Part shown: one piece after another, positions 46,993-55,666 of the stretch
How positions within the stretch are numbered: position 1 is the stretch's first letter
Layout: every line of letters begins with the position of its first letter
From: Bacillus thermotolerans
Lineage (GTDB): Bacteria; Bacillota; Bacilli; Bacillales; Domibacillaceae
NCBI RefSeq assembly: GCF_000812025.2
Contig: NZ_JWJE02000027.1
Coordinates: 1 to 55,666 of the forward strand
Reading direction: 5' to 3'
Length of the DNA: 55,666 bases
The notes under the pieces: generated by a model
Told to the model about the DNA's origin: nothing
The model's input: only the letters and a program-made list of their open reading frames with translations
Database searches by the model: none
Program-made: the position numbers and the translations under genes

Positions 46993-47236
46993 GGACAATG
47001 TATAACTCGTAATATGTTTTTCATTATATAAAAAAATATTGTCGAATACAAGGGGATTTTTATTATTTTTAGTTTTATTACAAGATACAACTTATTTTAA
47101 ATAAACATATAGCCTCGAGCGTTCCAAAGGCCATTATAATCCTCTGGTCCAGCAGGAACGAACACGGCTATAATACCTGAAATGAGCGTCAATCCTCTTG
47201 CCGCCAAATCGGCAGCTCCAATTTCTTCCTTTCAAT

Positions 47237-47872
47237 CTAGGAGGCGATACTGCCTTCTCTTTCCTCTAGTTTTCTCTTCTTCATAGCTGCTATATAAGGC
47301 AAGAACCATTTAATGAATAGACCTGTGAGGAAAGCATTGATCAATGTCCCTACACCAAGTGCCCCTCCAAAGTAAAAAGCAGCAGCAACAAGAAAAAGAT
47401 TAATTAACGCTCGTGTATAAGCAATGTTCCACCCCGTCAGCTCAGATAGAACAAGCATAGAACGATCGAGGGGATTAGGCGCAAACGCAGACTGCAGATA
47501 AGCAGCGATCCCTAATCCCATTAACACCACTCCGAGCATCATAGCAGCAAATTGTCCAAAGAGGCTCATCGGCTCTCCCCAGCCCTCAATAAAAAATAAC
47601 CATGCATCTATACCTATACCTGTAAAGAAAGAAGTGAGCAAAGCGAAATACTCAGGGCGCTCTCTCTTAAGGACTGCATTACCCAATATTAATACTAATC
47701 CAACAACAATTTCCCAGCTCCCTACAGTTAACCCAAACGTCCGATGCAGGCCAACGAGAAGAGAATCAAACGGGGAAGCACCTAAACCCGAGATAATCGT
47801 AAGAGCGATTCCTAATGTCATAATAAGAATTCCCGATAAATAAAAGAAAAACCCTTTTCGCATGAAAGCCAT
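47237..47872 (-). CDS. yczE: YczE-family integral membrane protein
   Basis: A 211-residue protein with five predicted membrane helices, typical of the YczE/YyaS group (MTLGIALTIISGLGASPFDSLLVGL near residue 18). YczE supports surfactin production in B. subtilis by an unknown route. A basic C-terminal tail (KKRKLEEREG) follows. It is a single gene; its downstream 140 bases on the minus strand hold a short open stretch (47097-47207) of doubtful status. Confidence 0.85.
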   Translation of the reverse strand: MAFMRKGFFFYLSGILIMTLGIALTIISGLGASPFDSLLVGLHRTFGLTVGSWEIVVGLVLILGNAVLKRERPEYFALLTSFFTGIGIDAWLFFIEGWGEPMSLFGQFAAMMLGVVLMGLGIAAYLQSAFAPNPLDRSMLVLSELTGWNIAYTRALINLFLVAAAFYFGGALGVGTLINAFLTGLFIKWFLPYIAAMKKRKLEEREGSIAS

Positions 47873-48137
47873 GGAACCACTCCTTCCTCCTATTTTGAAA
47901 TGAATCTATATAGTTTATGAAAGACCGATCTTTAGAGAGCTTCCAGCTTTATCCTACGGCACAAATAAAAAGCTTTCAACGCAATGTTAAAAGCTTTTCA
48001 TATACGGATTCATCACCCGCATCAAACAAGAAGCTACAGCGGCATACAATTATTACTCATTATGCCCTTCGGTGTCATTATCGTCAAGATTTAATTAGGC
48101 TGCCTTTATTACTTACTCCTCTAGTCAGCCTCTGCAT

Positions 48138-48479
48138 TTAAATATTTGTCTCTTGCGATACAAAGTATAAGCAGCCTGTCATGTAAAGAATATAGATACC
48201 AAAAGCAACAACTACAGCATACACAGGCTTCACCCACTGAGTTAACAGGAAGATGCCTCCAATTAAAATCACTGCTCCGAAAGCGCCGAAAATGGCGCTT
48301 TTTTGTGTCATCCTAAAGTCTGCAAGATTCATATTTTTCATCTGCAAACTAATATTGATTAACGTCATGATTGGAAGCAATGTGATTACACCTGATAAGA
48401 AAAGGTATTTAGACTTGCTTAATAACGAGGCTGCCACCATGACTATACCGCCTATTAGAAACTGGACTATGTAACTCAC
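48138..48479 (-). CDS. small membrane protein (GlpM-like)
   Basis: A 113-residue protein with four hydrophobic segments (about 3-20, 25-45, 60-80, 88-108), of the GlpM/DUF3147-like size. Two GTG codons in a row (48477-48482) follow AAAGGAG; I take the second, with eight bases spacing, but the first is possible. It is divergent from a LysR-type gene with a 130-base gap, so the regulator probably controls it. Function is unknown. Confidence 0.7.
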   Translation of the reverse strand: MSYIVQFLIGGIVMVAASLLSKSKYLFLSGVITLLPIMTLINISLQMKNMNLADFRMTQKSAIFGAFGAVILIGGIFLLTQWVKPVYAVVVAFGIYILYMTGCLYFVSQETNI

Positions 48480-48612
48480 CACGGTCTCTCCTTTAGTACA
48501 AGTATTCAAATGATCAGTTGAATTGATTTTATTTTATTCTCCCCTGTGATATAAGTAAACTAAATATAATTGATATTAAATATAATAAATCCTTATATTG
48601 CGAGGGGTAAAA

Positions 48613-49497
48613 ATGAGCTTAAAGAAGTATATGGCTTATATAAAAACTGTAGAGACCGGCAGCTTGACAAAAGCAGCGGAAATACTGAATTATACGCAGC
48701 CGAGCATTAGCCAAATGATTAGCAGCCTAGAAGAGGAATATGGTTTCCCCCTGCTAGTAAGACAAAAAAATGGAGTAAAGCCTACTGAAAACGGGTGGAA
48801 AGTGCTAAAACCTATGCGAGAGATTCAAAAAGGCTATGAAAGGTTATATGAGACAGTTCATCATATTAATGGATTGGAAACCGGGACAGTTCGAATAGGT
48901 GCTTACATAAGCATTACTGCCAGTTGGATGCCTAAAATACTCAGTGATTTTAAACAGCTATACCCTTCTATAGAGATTCAATTATTTGAAGGAAATGCTT
49001 CGGAACTGGATCATTGGCTAGAGGAGGATATCATCGACTTTGCGATTGGCAGCTCTCATAACGGCAAATGGGACTTCCGTTTCTTACTGGAAGATCCTAT
49101 TGTCGTCATTATGAATGATCAGCATAAGCTGGCGGAGTTGAAGAGCTTTCCATTACAAGCGATGGAAACAACGGATTGTATTTTGCCGTATCCTGACTCT
49201 TTATTTGAAATCCATCGTTTTATAAAAAAGGCAGGGATTAGGCCTCAAATGGCCTATCAAATAAGAGGCGATGAAACCATTATTGCTATGGTGCGGAATA
49301 ATCTGGGTATTAGCTTATTGCCCCAACTGCTGTTAAGCAACTCTAATCTGGAGAACATAACTGTAAAACCAATGAGTCAGCCTGTTTCCCGAAGCGTTGG
49401 GATTCTTACAAACAAGACAAAGCATGTGCAGACTCCCTCTATCACGAAAATGATCCAATTCATTGAGGTTTGGATAAAAAATCAGGACTTCATATAA
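48613..49497 (+). CDS. LysR-family transcriptional regulator
   Basis: A 294-residue LysR. The N-terminal HTH is TGSLTKAAEILNYTQPSISQMISSLEEEYG (about 14-43) and the effector domain runs from about 88, with GTVRIGAYISITASWMP. The ATG at 48613 has GAGGGG seven bases upstream. It resembles the group with CzcR/YwbI-type members. The signal is unknown; the divergent membrane gene is the likely target. Confidence 0.92.
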   Translation: MSLKKYMAYIKTVETGSLTKAAEILNYTQPSISQMISSLEEEYGFPLLVRQKNGVKPTENGWKVLKPMREIQKGYERLYETVHHINGLETGTVRIGAYISITASWMPKILSDFKQLYPSIEIQLFEGNASELDHWLEEDIIDFAIGSSHNGKWDFRFLLEDPIVVIMNDQHKLAELKSFPLQAMETTDCILPYPDSLFEIHRFIKKAGIRPQMAYQIRGDETIIAMVRNNLGISLLPQLLLSNSNLENITVKPMSQPVSRSVGILTNKTKHVQTPSITKMIQFIEVWIKNQDFI

Positions 49498-49540
49498 GTA
49501 ATAAGCTGCTGGCTGTGCCAGCAGCTTATTACTTATCTTG
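49498..49540 (+). terminator. terminator of the LysR gene
   Basis: A 16-bp perfect stem GTAATAAGCTGCTGGC/GCCAGCAGCTTATTAC with a three-base loop overlaps the stop codon and is followed by TTATCTTG. Confidence 0.85.
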
Positions 49541-50254
49541 CTTATACACTGTTGGAATATCAAAATAAATTCTTCAGGGATATTAGAATAAATGGCGTCT
49601 AGTGCTCCCCAATTTTATCGCCCCCTTCAGATTAGCCACAGGTATCCCCCAAACAGACTCCAAGAGTCCAATTCGTATCAAGAATATTTCACCATACTTT
49701 CTGCATACTAAAATAAAAATGTTTAACGGGTTATACAAGAGGAGAGAAGGTGTGGTTTCTTTTTCAATTAAATACGATTCCTTCTCTCTGATTGCATCAT
49801 TTGCCTTCAAATTGGAACAAAATACGACATAATTCGGAGAATTATTAAGAATTAGCAAGAATCAAGCCATCTGAGAAGCGGTGAGGGGCCTAGAACACGA
49901 ATAGAGCTTGAATATCACGTGTGTTCAAGTTAACTACTTTTGTTATACTATCCAGGTGCCGTCAGAATCTCAGGTAATTTATTCCGCTCCAGTGGCTAAT
50001 TACTTCTATAATTGTGTTCTTCACATTTATTTACCCCATACCAAGCTGTAACACAGACAGCAGATGGCTAAATTCCAATAAGCAATTAAGAATTTAGTTG
50101 CTTTCCCAAGAGTGTTTATTTAGGTGTAAGCAATTAAATTAGTGCATGTTCAAAAAGTTATTTACAAGTGCGCTTCAAGAGATGTTCATTGGCTGTACAT
50201 TTTTATGTGCCCCAATTGAAGTAAAGCTACTGTGAATAATAAAAGATAGGAGTT
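49541..50254. other. long gap before the BCCT gene, possible remnant
   Basis: This stretch of 714 bases has no gene I can support. At about 49583-49858 both strands are open over much the same segment (91 and 76 codons) without ribosome sites, so it looks like a decayed gene end or repeat. The right part is AT-rich and presumably carries the promoter of the BCCT gene. Confidence 0.35.
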
Positions 50255-50265
50255 ATTTATAAAAT

Positions 50266-51792
50266 ATGAAAAATGCTTCAGTTGTTTTGTACGCATCTCT
50301 AGCCATCCTGGCAAGCCTTGTTCTCGCGGGAATAGTGGCGCCTGAATGGTTAGAAAACATCACTAGCAACACCCAAAGCTTTATTACCAATTCATTCGGC
50401 TGGTATTACTTAGGTTTGGTATCGGTGTTTGTGGCCGTGTGTATTTATTTATTAGTAAGCCCGCTTGGCAGAATCAAACTCGGGAAGCCGGAAGACAAGC
50501 CTGAGTTTTCACGGCTAAGCTGGATCGCTATGCTTTTTAGTGCGGGTATCGGAGTTGGTTTAGTCTTTTATGGTACATTTGAACCGATTAGTCACTATGC
50601 AATCAGTTCACCTACTGGAGAGCTAGGCACGGATCAAGGTATCAAGGATGCAATGAGGTTTACCTTCTTTCACTATGGAATACATCCGTGGGCAGTCTAT
50701 GGTTCTGTTGCCTTAGCTCTTGCTTACTTTACTTTTAGAAAAGGCGAACTAAGCTTAATCAGCAGAACCTTACGACCATTAATCGGCAAGCATGCAGATG
50801 GATTAGTGGGTAAAATCATTGATATCATAGCGGTCATTTCAACTATTATGGGAGTTGGAACGTCACTCGGGTTTGGTGCCATACAAATAAACGGGGGGCT
50901 ATCTTATCTATTTGACGTACCAAATAATATAGCAGCTCAAGCAGTCATCGTCGCTATCGTTACAATCCTGTTTATGGCATCTGCATTAACTGGCATAGGA
51001 AAAGGTATCAAGATTCTAAGTAATTTAAACATGGGACTTTCTGCCTTCCTTTTCTTAGTCGTATTTGCTCTGGGACCGACACTTTTCATCCTGAATTTAT
51101 TTGTTGATACGCTAGGGTCTTACATGCAAAATTTAATTAATATGAGCTTTCGGATTGCCCCGCTTAATGAAGAGGCGCGAAGCTGGATTAATGCATGGAC
51201 CATCTTCTACTGGGCTTGGTGGATTGCCTGGACTCCATTCGTAGGTGTTTTCATCGCCAGAGTCTCCAAAGGAAGAACCATTCGTGAGTTTGTTGTGTAC
51301 GTGCTGCTAGCTCCAACACTTATTAGTTTCCTATGGTTCACGACATTTGGGGGTGCAGCGATCACAACCGAGTTATCCGGATTCTCCATCTCTTCATTAT
51401 TACCCGAAGAATCCCTCTTCGGAGTGTTAGAAGGTTATCCATTTAGTATGGGGCTATCCATTTTAGCCATTTTCATCATTCTTACATTCTTAGTTACATC
51501 CGCAGACTCTGGTACGTTTGTTCTAGGGATGATGACAACTAACGGATCCTTAAATCCAAGCAAGCAAATCAAAGCCATATGGGGAATCTTTCTTTCCGGT
51601 ATTGCTCTTGCCCTGCTTTATTCCGGTGGATTGCAAGCTCTTCAAAACACAATGATCATCGCAGCCCTTCCATTTTCCATTGTGATCGCGGTTATGGTCA
51701 TTAGTTTGCTTAAAGCTTTACACAAAGAGGAAAAAGAATTGCGAAGCAGCCAATTAAGAAACACTAAAAAACAGAAAACAGCTGGTAAATGA
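50266..51792 (+). CDS. BCCT-family betaine/carnitine/choline transporter
   Basis: A 508-residue carrier with 12 membrane helices. The family segment WTIFYWAWWIAWTPFVGVFIARVSKGRT lies near residue 308, and SAGIGVGLVFYGTFEP near 92 holds the GxGxG stretch that sets coupling in this family. Such carriers import glycine betaine and relatives for osmoprotection, close to OpuD. TAGGAG lies 12 bases before the ATG. It is a single gene with a long terminator. Confidence 0.93.
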   Translation: MKNASVVLYASLAILASLVLAGIVAPEWLENITSNTQSFITNSFGWYYLGLVSVFVAVCIYLLVSPLGRIKLGKPEDKPEFSRLSWIAMLFSAGIGVGLVFYGTFEPISHYAISSPTGELGTDQGIKDAMRFTFFHYGIHPWAVYGSVALALAYFTFRKGELSLISRTLRPLIGKHADGLVGKIIDIIAVISTIMGVGTSLGFGAIQINGGLSYLFDVPNNIAAQAVIVAIVTILFMASALTGIGKGIKILSNLNMGLSAFLFLVVFALGPTLFILNLFVDTLGSYMQNLINMSFRIAPLNEEARSWINAWTIFYWAWWIAWTPFVGVFIARVSKGRTIREFVVYVLLAPTLISFLWFTTFGGAAITTELSGFSISSLLPEESLFGVLEGYPFSMGLSILAIFIILTFLVTSADSGTFVLGMMTTNGSLNPSKQIKAIWGIFLSGIALALLYSGGLQALQNTMIIAALPFSIVIAVMVISLLKALHKEEKELRSSQLRNTKKQKTAGK

Positions 51793-51795
51793 TAA

Positions 51796-51858
51796 CAACT
51801 CCCTTAAGGTAAACAGATGAAACAATAGAATCTGTCTACTTTGAGGGAGTTATTTTAT
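51796..51858 (+). terminator. terminator of the BCCT gene
   Basis: AACTCCCT/AGGGAGTT at the base and ACAGAT/ATCTGT inside form a long hairpin, followed by ATTTTATAG. Confidence 0.75.
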
Positions 51859-51894
51859 AGCTAAATATGAAAGCCGCTTGCATAAGCCAGCAGC

Positions 51895-52425
51895 TTATTG
51901 TTTATCTTTTCTAAAGTTGTTCTCTATAAAGAGCCTCTCTTCTTCCTCACTCATGAGCCCTTCAGCCTTCCCGACGTTACCACCCTGCAGCCTCCACAAG
52001 AAGTTATGATCAGAATCGGCTTTACTAAAATCTCCCGCTCTCCAGCGCTCCGCAATACTGAACAAATCCTTCTTATGAACGAAATCGCTGTTTTGAAGAG
52101 TCTTATAAATCTTCTCTATATTTTCAGGAGTCATCTCTACAGCTCCCCATTTTTGGTCGGCCTTTACCTTTTGATGTGTCATTTTGTGCATAGTATTGAT
52201 CACAAAGTCCTCTGTCACATCCGCAGGAAATTCAAGAGAGCTGATAATGTCTCCGCCCACCTTTTGAGAATGATCAGGTTTCGGTTCACCGAATATTGCA
52301 GCAAGCGGATTGACTCCCTTCTCTTCCTGAGCCTGTACATAGCTTTGGATAGCAACAATGCCGCTTACAGCCACTAGCAAGAGCGTTGTCACCGTTATAA
52401 TTAAAATAGCTGAAAGTCTTCTCAT
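51895..52425 (-). CDS. membrane-anchored/exported protein, unknown (DUF6241-like)
   Basis: A 176-residue protein with an N-terminal hydrophobic segment at about 5-27, after an RR start, so it is exported or membrane anchored. The remaining domain is mixed charged and helical (MTPENIEKIYKTLQNSDFV, ERWRAGDFSKADSDHNFLW). It resembles a Bacillus family I recall as DUF6241, with low confidence. It is single, convergent with the BCCT gene. Confidence 0.7.
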   Translation of the reverse strand: MRRLSAILIITVTTLLLVAVSGIVAIQSYVQAQEEKGVNPLAAIFGEPKPDHSQKVGGDIISSLEFPADVTEDFVINTMHKMTHQKVKADQKWGAVEMTPENIEKIYKTLQNSDFVHKKDLFSIAERWRAGDFSKADSDHNFLWRLQGGNVGKAEGLMSEEEERLFIENNFRKDKQ

Positions 52426-52574
52426 TGATTAGCCCCCGTCTTCGCACGCATCATACTTACTACTCCATATTTCTGGCGCATATATATGTATCTCTCACTA
52501 TCAATCTATATAATGCCAGATGTAACGCCTGATCGCAAGAGTTGATGAAGCCCGTGCAGGAGCTGTTCCGATCG

Positions 52575-53471
52575 TTAACTTTTCGCCTTTTCTTGCCTTC
52601 TACCAGATTGCGTCGTCAAGAAGACCCCAGCCACCACGACAAGCGCGCCAACCAGTTGTATAACAGTAATCGTTTCATTCAACCATATATAGGCTCCAGC
52701 CATTGTTACAACGGGCAATAGATTTAAAAATACAGAGGCTTGAGAAGGGCTCAGTAAATCAACTGCGCGATTATAGAGCACTAAGGCAACAACGGAAGGA
52801 AAAATGCCCAAGTATAAAAACCCGGCTATATGGGAAGGGAATGCAATTGTCGGAATGCCTCCAATTAACCATTCTACGAAAACGACAGGAAGCAGGACCA
52901 TCACTGAAATGCCCGTCATAAGAAAGAGAGCAGCAAACGAAGGGAACAAATGCATGTAACGCTTCACATAGATAGAATACAGTGCCCACGAAACAATGGC
53001 CCCAATCATAATGACATCGCCAATATTCCAAGAAACAGAAGCCAATTGAAAGACCTTTCCTTTTAAAACGACCAAAACTGCTCCCAAAAAAGACAATAGT
53101 GCACCGGCCCATTGTATTCCTCGGAGCTTCTCCTTTAGCATCACAGCACTTAATATAATAGTAACAACAGGAATAACGGATTCTAATACAGATACATTCG
53201 TGGCAGTTGTAAAATGCAGAGCTCCATAAATAAATGTATTAAAGAATGTAACACCTGTAACTGTCATAAGCAAGAGAGGCCGTCTATGTTCCCAAAACGC
53301 AGAACGCTCCTTCCAGGCACTCAGAAACCCAATCGGAAAGAGAACAATCAACGCGACGACTAAACGCGAGAAGGCAAGCGTCAACGGCGGCAAATCATTT
53401 AGAGCTTTTCCAACAAGGATATTCCCTGCATAAAACATAACAACAAGCACCATTAGTATATACGGATACAT
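52575..53471 (-). CDS. EamA/DMT-family transporter
   Basis: A 298-residue protein with ten membrane helices in two EamA repeats (about 1-140 and 150-290), with GRRQEKAKS as a basic tail. The duplicated pattern GALLSFLGAVLVVLKG and GALVVVAGVFLTT closes each half. Family members export amino acids or metabolites. Substrate is not predictable. Confidence 0.9.
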   Translation of the reverse strand: MYPYILMVLVVMFYAGNILVGKALNDLPPLTLAFSRLVVALIVLFPIGFLSAWKERSAFWEHRRPLLLMTVTGVTFFNTFIYGALHFTTATNVSVLESVIPVVTIILSAVMLKEKLRGIQWAGALLSFLGAVLVVLKGKVFQLASVSWNIGDVIMIGAIVSWALYSIYVKRYMHLFPSFAALFLMTGISVMVLLPVVFVEWLIGGIPTIAFPSHIAGFLYLGIFPSVVALVLYNRAVDLLSPSQASVFLNLLPVVTMAGAYIWLNETITVIQLVGALVVVAGVFLTTQSGRRQEKAKS

Positions 53472-53612
53472 GAAGATCCCTCCCTTCCACGACTGCTTTG
53501 TAATAAATGTATGGCCAAACAGTTATAATAAGACACTCACTTATCTTCTTACCCCGATGAAGGGCTGCTTCTAAAGTTACCTGTGCTTGACTGAATGCAT
53601 GGCTAATGTAAC

Positions 53613-53644
53613 GGGAAAACCCAGGCGCACAAATAGCCTGGGTT
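53613..53644 (-). terminator. terminator of the glycosyltransferase operon
   Basis: A 9-bp stem AACCCAGGC/GCCTGGGTT lies 95 bases after the gene, followed on the minus strand by TTCCCG after TT; the T-run is short. Confidence 0.5.
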
Positions 53645-53738
53645 GCCTTTGAATACTCAACCTTTTATCCCAACCCTGCAAACCTATCCCTTTCCGCCAC
53701 GGAGACTTTATTCATCCTTTCATATATTTTTAAAGCTG

Positions 53739-54920
53739 TCAGGATTTCTCTTCAATTTTAGCTAAAATGACATTAGCTGCTTGCGACGGACCCCCAGCGT
53801 TTCTAAAACTCTCTGACAGCCTCTTTGCCTGCTCCTGATACGTTCGGTCTGCCAGCACCTCAGCTGCTGCTTTTTTCAAATGCTTCACCTTGCTTCCTTG
53901 CAATTTGATTCCTGCTCCAAGCTCTTCAACACGATCGGCCACTAGTCTTTGCTCACTGTGCATTGGAAATAAAATCATCGGGACCCCATAATACAGACTT
54001 TCATTTACACTATTCATGCCGGCATGTGTAATAAATACATCTGCTCTTCTTAACATGGCGATCTGATCGACCCATCGTTTAACGGTAAAATTGGCTGGCA
54101 GGCTGCCCAGAGAGGCGATGTCTGTTTTTTCGCCAACTGACATCACTATCTGGTAATCACTATGTGTAAATGCTTTGATGCAATTGCGATAAAATTCCTT
54201 GTTTTGATTAAGCACCGTTCCCAATGAAATATAGATCACCTTTTTATCCTTTCTCCTATCCGTCATCTCACCAGAGCACCGAATAGAAGGACCAACAAAG
54301 GCATAACGATTGGAAAACGTTTCTGCCAGTGGCTGGAATTCTTTTGTTGTGTACACAATGGTGTCTGTTTCATTATCATTTTCAATCAGCGAGACGAAGC
54401 GATCCACTCTATACCCATGGGACCTAAGAAGCTGCATTTTCTTATTGATTCGCGGCATGCTCACAATCATCCTCAGTATTTCCATGATCCCTCGCTTCAT
54501 CAGCTTGGCTGTATATTGATTAAAGGCAAAAGTCGTAGTCGAGCAAACGTAAGCAACTCTTAATTTCTCAGCAAATAATTTTCCCCACAAGCATACAGAA
54601 TCCGATACAATACAGTCCGGCTGAAAGGCTCTTAATTCTTTACACACTTTATCATCTAAGGCAACCGCCATATCCACTGCCATTTCAATCAGAGCAGCAA
54701 AATCCTTGCCAGCTTTACGATTCAATTCCTTTTCCTGTAACTGGGGCAAGTACTCATCACAAGAAATGAACTTGGCCCCGGCTTGCTCAATTTCCTCTTG
54801 AAATGCTAAGAAGGAATAGTACCAAACTTCATGGCCTTTATTCACCAGTTCAGACACCACTGGCAGTGTCGGATTGGTGTGTCCATGCGCAGGGATGGAA
54901 AAGAATACAATCTTACTCAT
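53739..54920 (-). CDS. MGT-family UDP-glycosyltransferase
   Basis: A 393-residue GT-B fold enzyme of the macrolide glycosyltransferase type (like YjiC/YojK). SIPAHGHTNPTLPVVSELV opens the acceptor domain, with the catalytic His near residue 12. The donor-binding motif ITHAGMNSVNESLYYGVPMILFP lies near 295-320. Such enzymes glucosylate macrolides, flavonoids or other small hydrophobic molecules. Its ATG overlaps the stop of the XRE/AbrB gene (ATGA), so both are coupled and the regulator likely controls it. Confidence 0.93.
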   Translation of the reverse strand: MSKIVFFSIPAHGHTNPTLPVVSELVNKGHEVWYYSFLAFQEEIEQAGAKFISCDEYLPQLQEKELNRKAGKDFAALIEMAVDMAVALDDKVCKELRAFQPDCIVSDSVCLWGKLFAEKLRVAYVCSTTTFAFNQYTAKLMKRGIMEILRMIVSMPRINKKMQLLRSHGYRVDRFVSLIENDNETDTIVYTTKEFQPLAETFSNRYAFVGPSIRCSGEMTDRRKDKKVIYISLGTVLNQNKEFYRNCIKAFTHSDYQIVMSVGEKTDIASLGSLPANFTVKRWVDQIAMLRRADVFITHAGMNSVNESLYYGVPMILFPMHSEQRLVADRVEELGAGIKLQGSKVKHLKKAAAEVLADRTYQEQAKRLSESFRNAGGPSQAANVILAKIEEKS

Positions 54921-55351
54921 TCCGGATCTTCCCCTTCTGCTCTGCGAATCATATCCGCAAATTCCAGGAAGCTCTCACTTTTTAGAAGGGCAAGACCATT
55001 TGTATCATCCTCCCCCAAAACGACAAGCTTATCACCAGTGTGAACCTGGTATAACTCTCTTGCCCGTTTGGGGATGATGATTTCTCCTTGTGCCCCTACC
55101 TTTACCACACCGAAGAACTGCTTTCCTTTAGGACCAAGCTGCCTTATCTCCTCCTCGCTCATCTTGTCAGATAATTGGTCTAGCGTGACTTGAAAGAGAC
55201 CCGCTAACATCTTAGATTTATAAATATCAGGCAGAGCCTCCCCATTTTCCCACTTGGCTACTGTTTGACGTGATACGTTTACTCTCTCAGCTAACGCTTC
55301 CTGACTCATCCGGTGTTTCTTGCGCAAAATGCGAATATTCATCCCAATCAT
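54917..55351 (-). CDS. XRE HTH fused to AbrB/SpoVT-type domain
   Basis: A 144-residue regulator with two DNA-binding modules: an XRE helix-turn-helix at about 3-58 (MSQEALAERVNVSRQTVAKWENG) and an AbrB/MazE swapped-hairpin domain at about 80-125 (FFGVVKVGAQGEIIIPKRARELY, then GDKLVVLGED). AGGAG lies eight bases before the ATG. An 18-bp palindrome just upstream overlaps the -10 box and is the likely autoregulatory operator. It forms an operon with the glycosyltransferase. Confidence 0.88.
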   Translation of the reverse strand: MIGMNIRILRKKHRMSQEALAERVNVSRQTVAKWENGEALPDIYKSKMLAGLFQVTLDQLSDKMSEEEIRQLGPKGKQFFGVVKVGAQGEIIIPKRARELYQVHTGDKLVVLGEDDTNGLALLKSESFLEFADMIRRAEGEDPE

Positions 55352-55364
55352 GCCCTCATCTCCT

Positions 55365-55407
55365 TATATGTTTAAACATATAAAAGGCTGAGGGTAAAGT
55401 CTACCAA
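55365..55407 (-). promoter_or_regulatory. promoter and 18-bp palindromic operator
   Basis: On the minus strand TTGGTA (55402-55407) and TTTATA (55379-55384) are 17 bases apart. The perfect palindrome TATATGTTTAAACATATA (55365-55382) covers part of the -10 and the likely start site, which fits repression. Confidence 0.6.
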
Positions 55408-55633
55408 TAGTCTGTCGCATTTTTTGTTAAAAATTGTGGCAAAGCTCCTTTTCCGTTATATCCTTTCACCTCTTAAAAACTTAAGCTGTATGGCCTTGGG
55501 TTGTAAAATACGAGTTAGCCCTTGTTATAAAAACCTCTACTAATTAATACGGCTGATATTTGAAGCATAAAAAATGGTTCTAAATCAAATGTTGGGGTTT
55601 TAGGCTACCGCGCTACGCTTGGTGGCCTCTATA
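55408..55633. other. right-end noncoding stretch
   Basis: No gene is seen in this AT-rich DNA. Confidence 0.3.
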
Positions 55634-55665
55634 AAAAATGATGGATGGTACCATTCATCATTTTT
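55634..55665. terminator. hairpin at the right edge
   Basis: AAAAATGATGGATGG/CCATTCATCATTTTT pairs with one mismatch; A and T tracts at the ends suggest a terminator for a gene beyond the edge. Confidence 0.5.
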
Positions 55666-55666
55666 G

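Overview
The window reads as chromosomal DNA of a spore-forming member of the Bacillaceae that is close to Bacillus in the broad sense but is not B. subtilis itself. The evidence is the set of sporulation and spore genes (an alpha/beta SASP with a sigma-G type promoter, spoVR, prkA, yhbH), AGGAGG-type ribosome sites, several TTG/GTG starts, and many genes recognisable as B. subtilis yha/yhb/yhc/yhd/yhe genes (hemZ, yhaX, yheA, yheB, yheE, yhdB, yhcT, yhcU, yhbA/queG, yhbB, trmL). I saw no phage, insertion sequence or CRISPR array.

Layout. Positions 1-3056 (minus) hold an accessory sensory operon: a KaiC-like tandem RecA ATPase broken by a -1 frame change at an A6C run, a small winged-helix protein, and a PocR-like/GAF sensor whose end looks damaged; another gene starts at the left edge. 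Positions 3492-5763 hold a YhzD-like protein, an orphan ATP-grasp enzyme and a small membrane protein. Positions 5974-11690 are a housekeeping and sporulation block (hemZ, a degenerate HAD protein, yheA, yheB, yheE, a CsoR/CstR-type sensor, SASP); the SASP leader can fold into a four-stem cloverleaf. fumC follows.

Positions 13272-23378 (minus) are the complete branched-chain amino acid set: ilvD, then a T-box leader, then ilvB-ilvH-ilvC-leuA-leuB-leuC-leuD, with a terminator-like hairpin between leuB and leuC and a CodY-like box upstream of ilvD. Then come a class A PBP, tatA, a Na+/dicarboxylate-type symporter whose -35 box overlaps a full-match cre site, an ArsR/CzrA-like regulator beside an ArsC-fold protein without catalytic cysteines, and a purine permease behind a guanine-type riboswitch. 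A second purine permease at 37.6 kb instead carries PurR-box-like sites, so two paralogues appear to be under different purine signals.

Positions 30333-46789 hold an EcsC-like protein, a TrkA-C membrane protein, spoVR/yhdB, a DsbB plus thioredoxin pair, yhcU/yhcT, an aldo-keto reductase, a zinc alcohol dehydrogenase, the yhbH/prkA sporulation pair, trmL, yhbB and queG, plus three small genes of 42, 58 and 32 codons. A tRNA-Gly(TCC) follows. The right end (47-55.4 kb) is more accessory: YczE, a LysR regulator divergent from a small membrane protein, a BCCT transporter, an EamA exporter, and a two-gene operon of an XRE/AbrB fusion regulator with an MGT-family glycosyltransferase behind an 18-bp palindromic operator.

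The best candidates for undescribed biology are the SASP-leader cloverleaf, the KaiC-like operon with its slippery heptamer, the cysteine-less ArsC paralogue paired with a metal-type ArsR, and the XRE/AbrB-glycosyltransferase pair.
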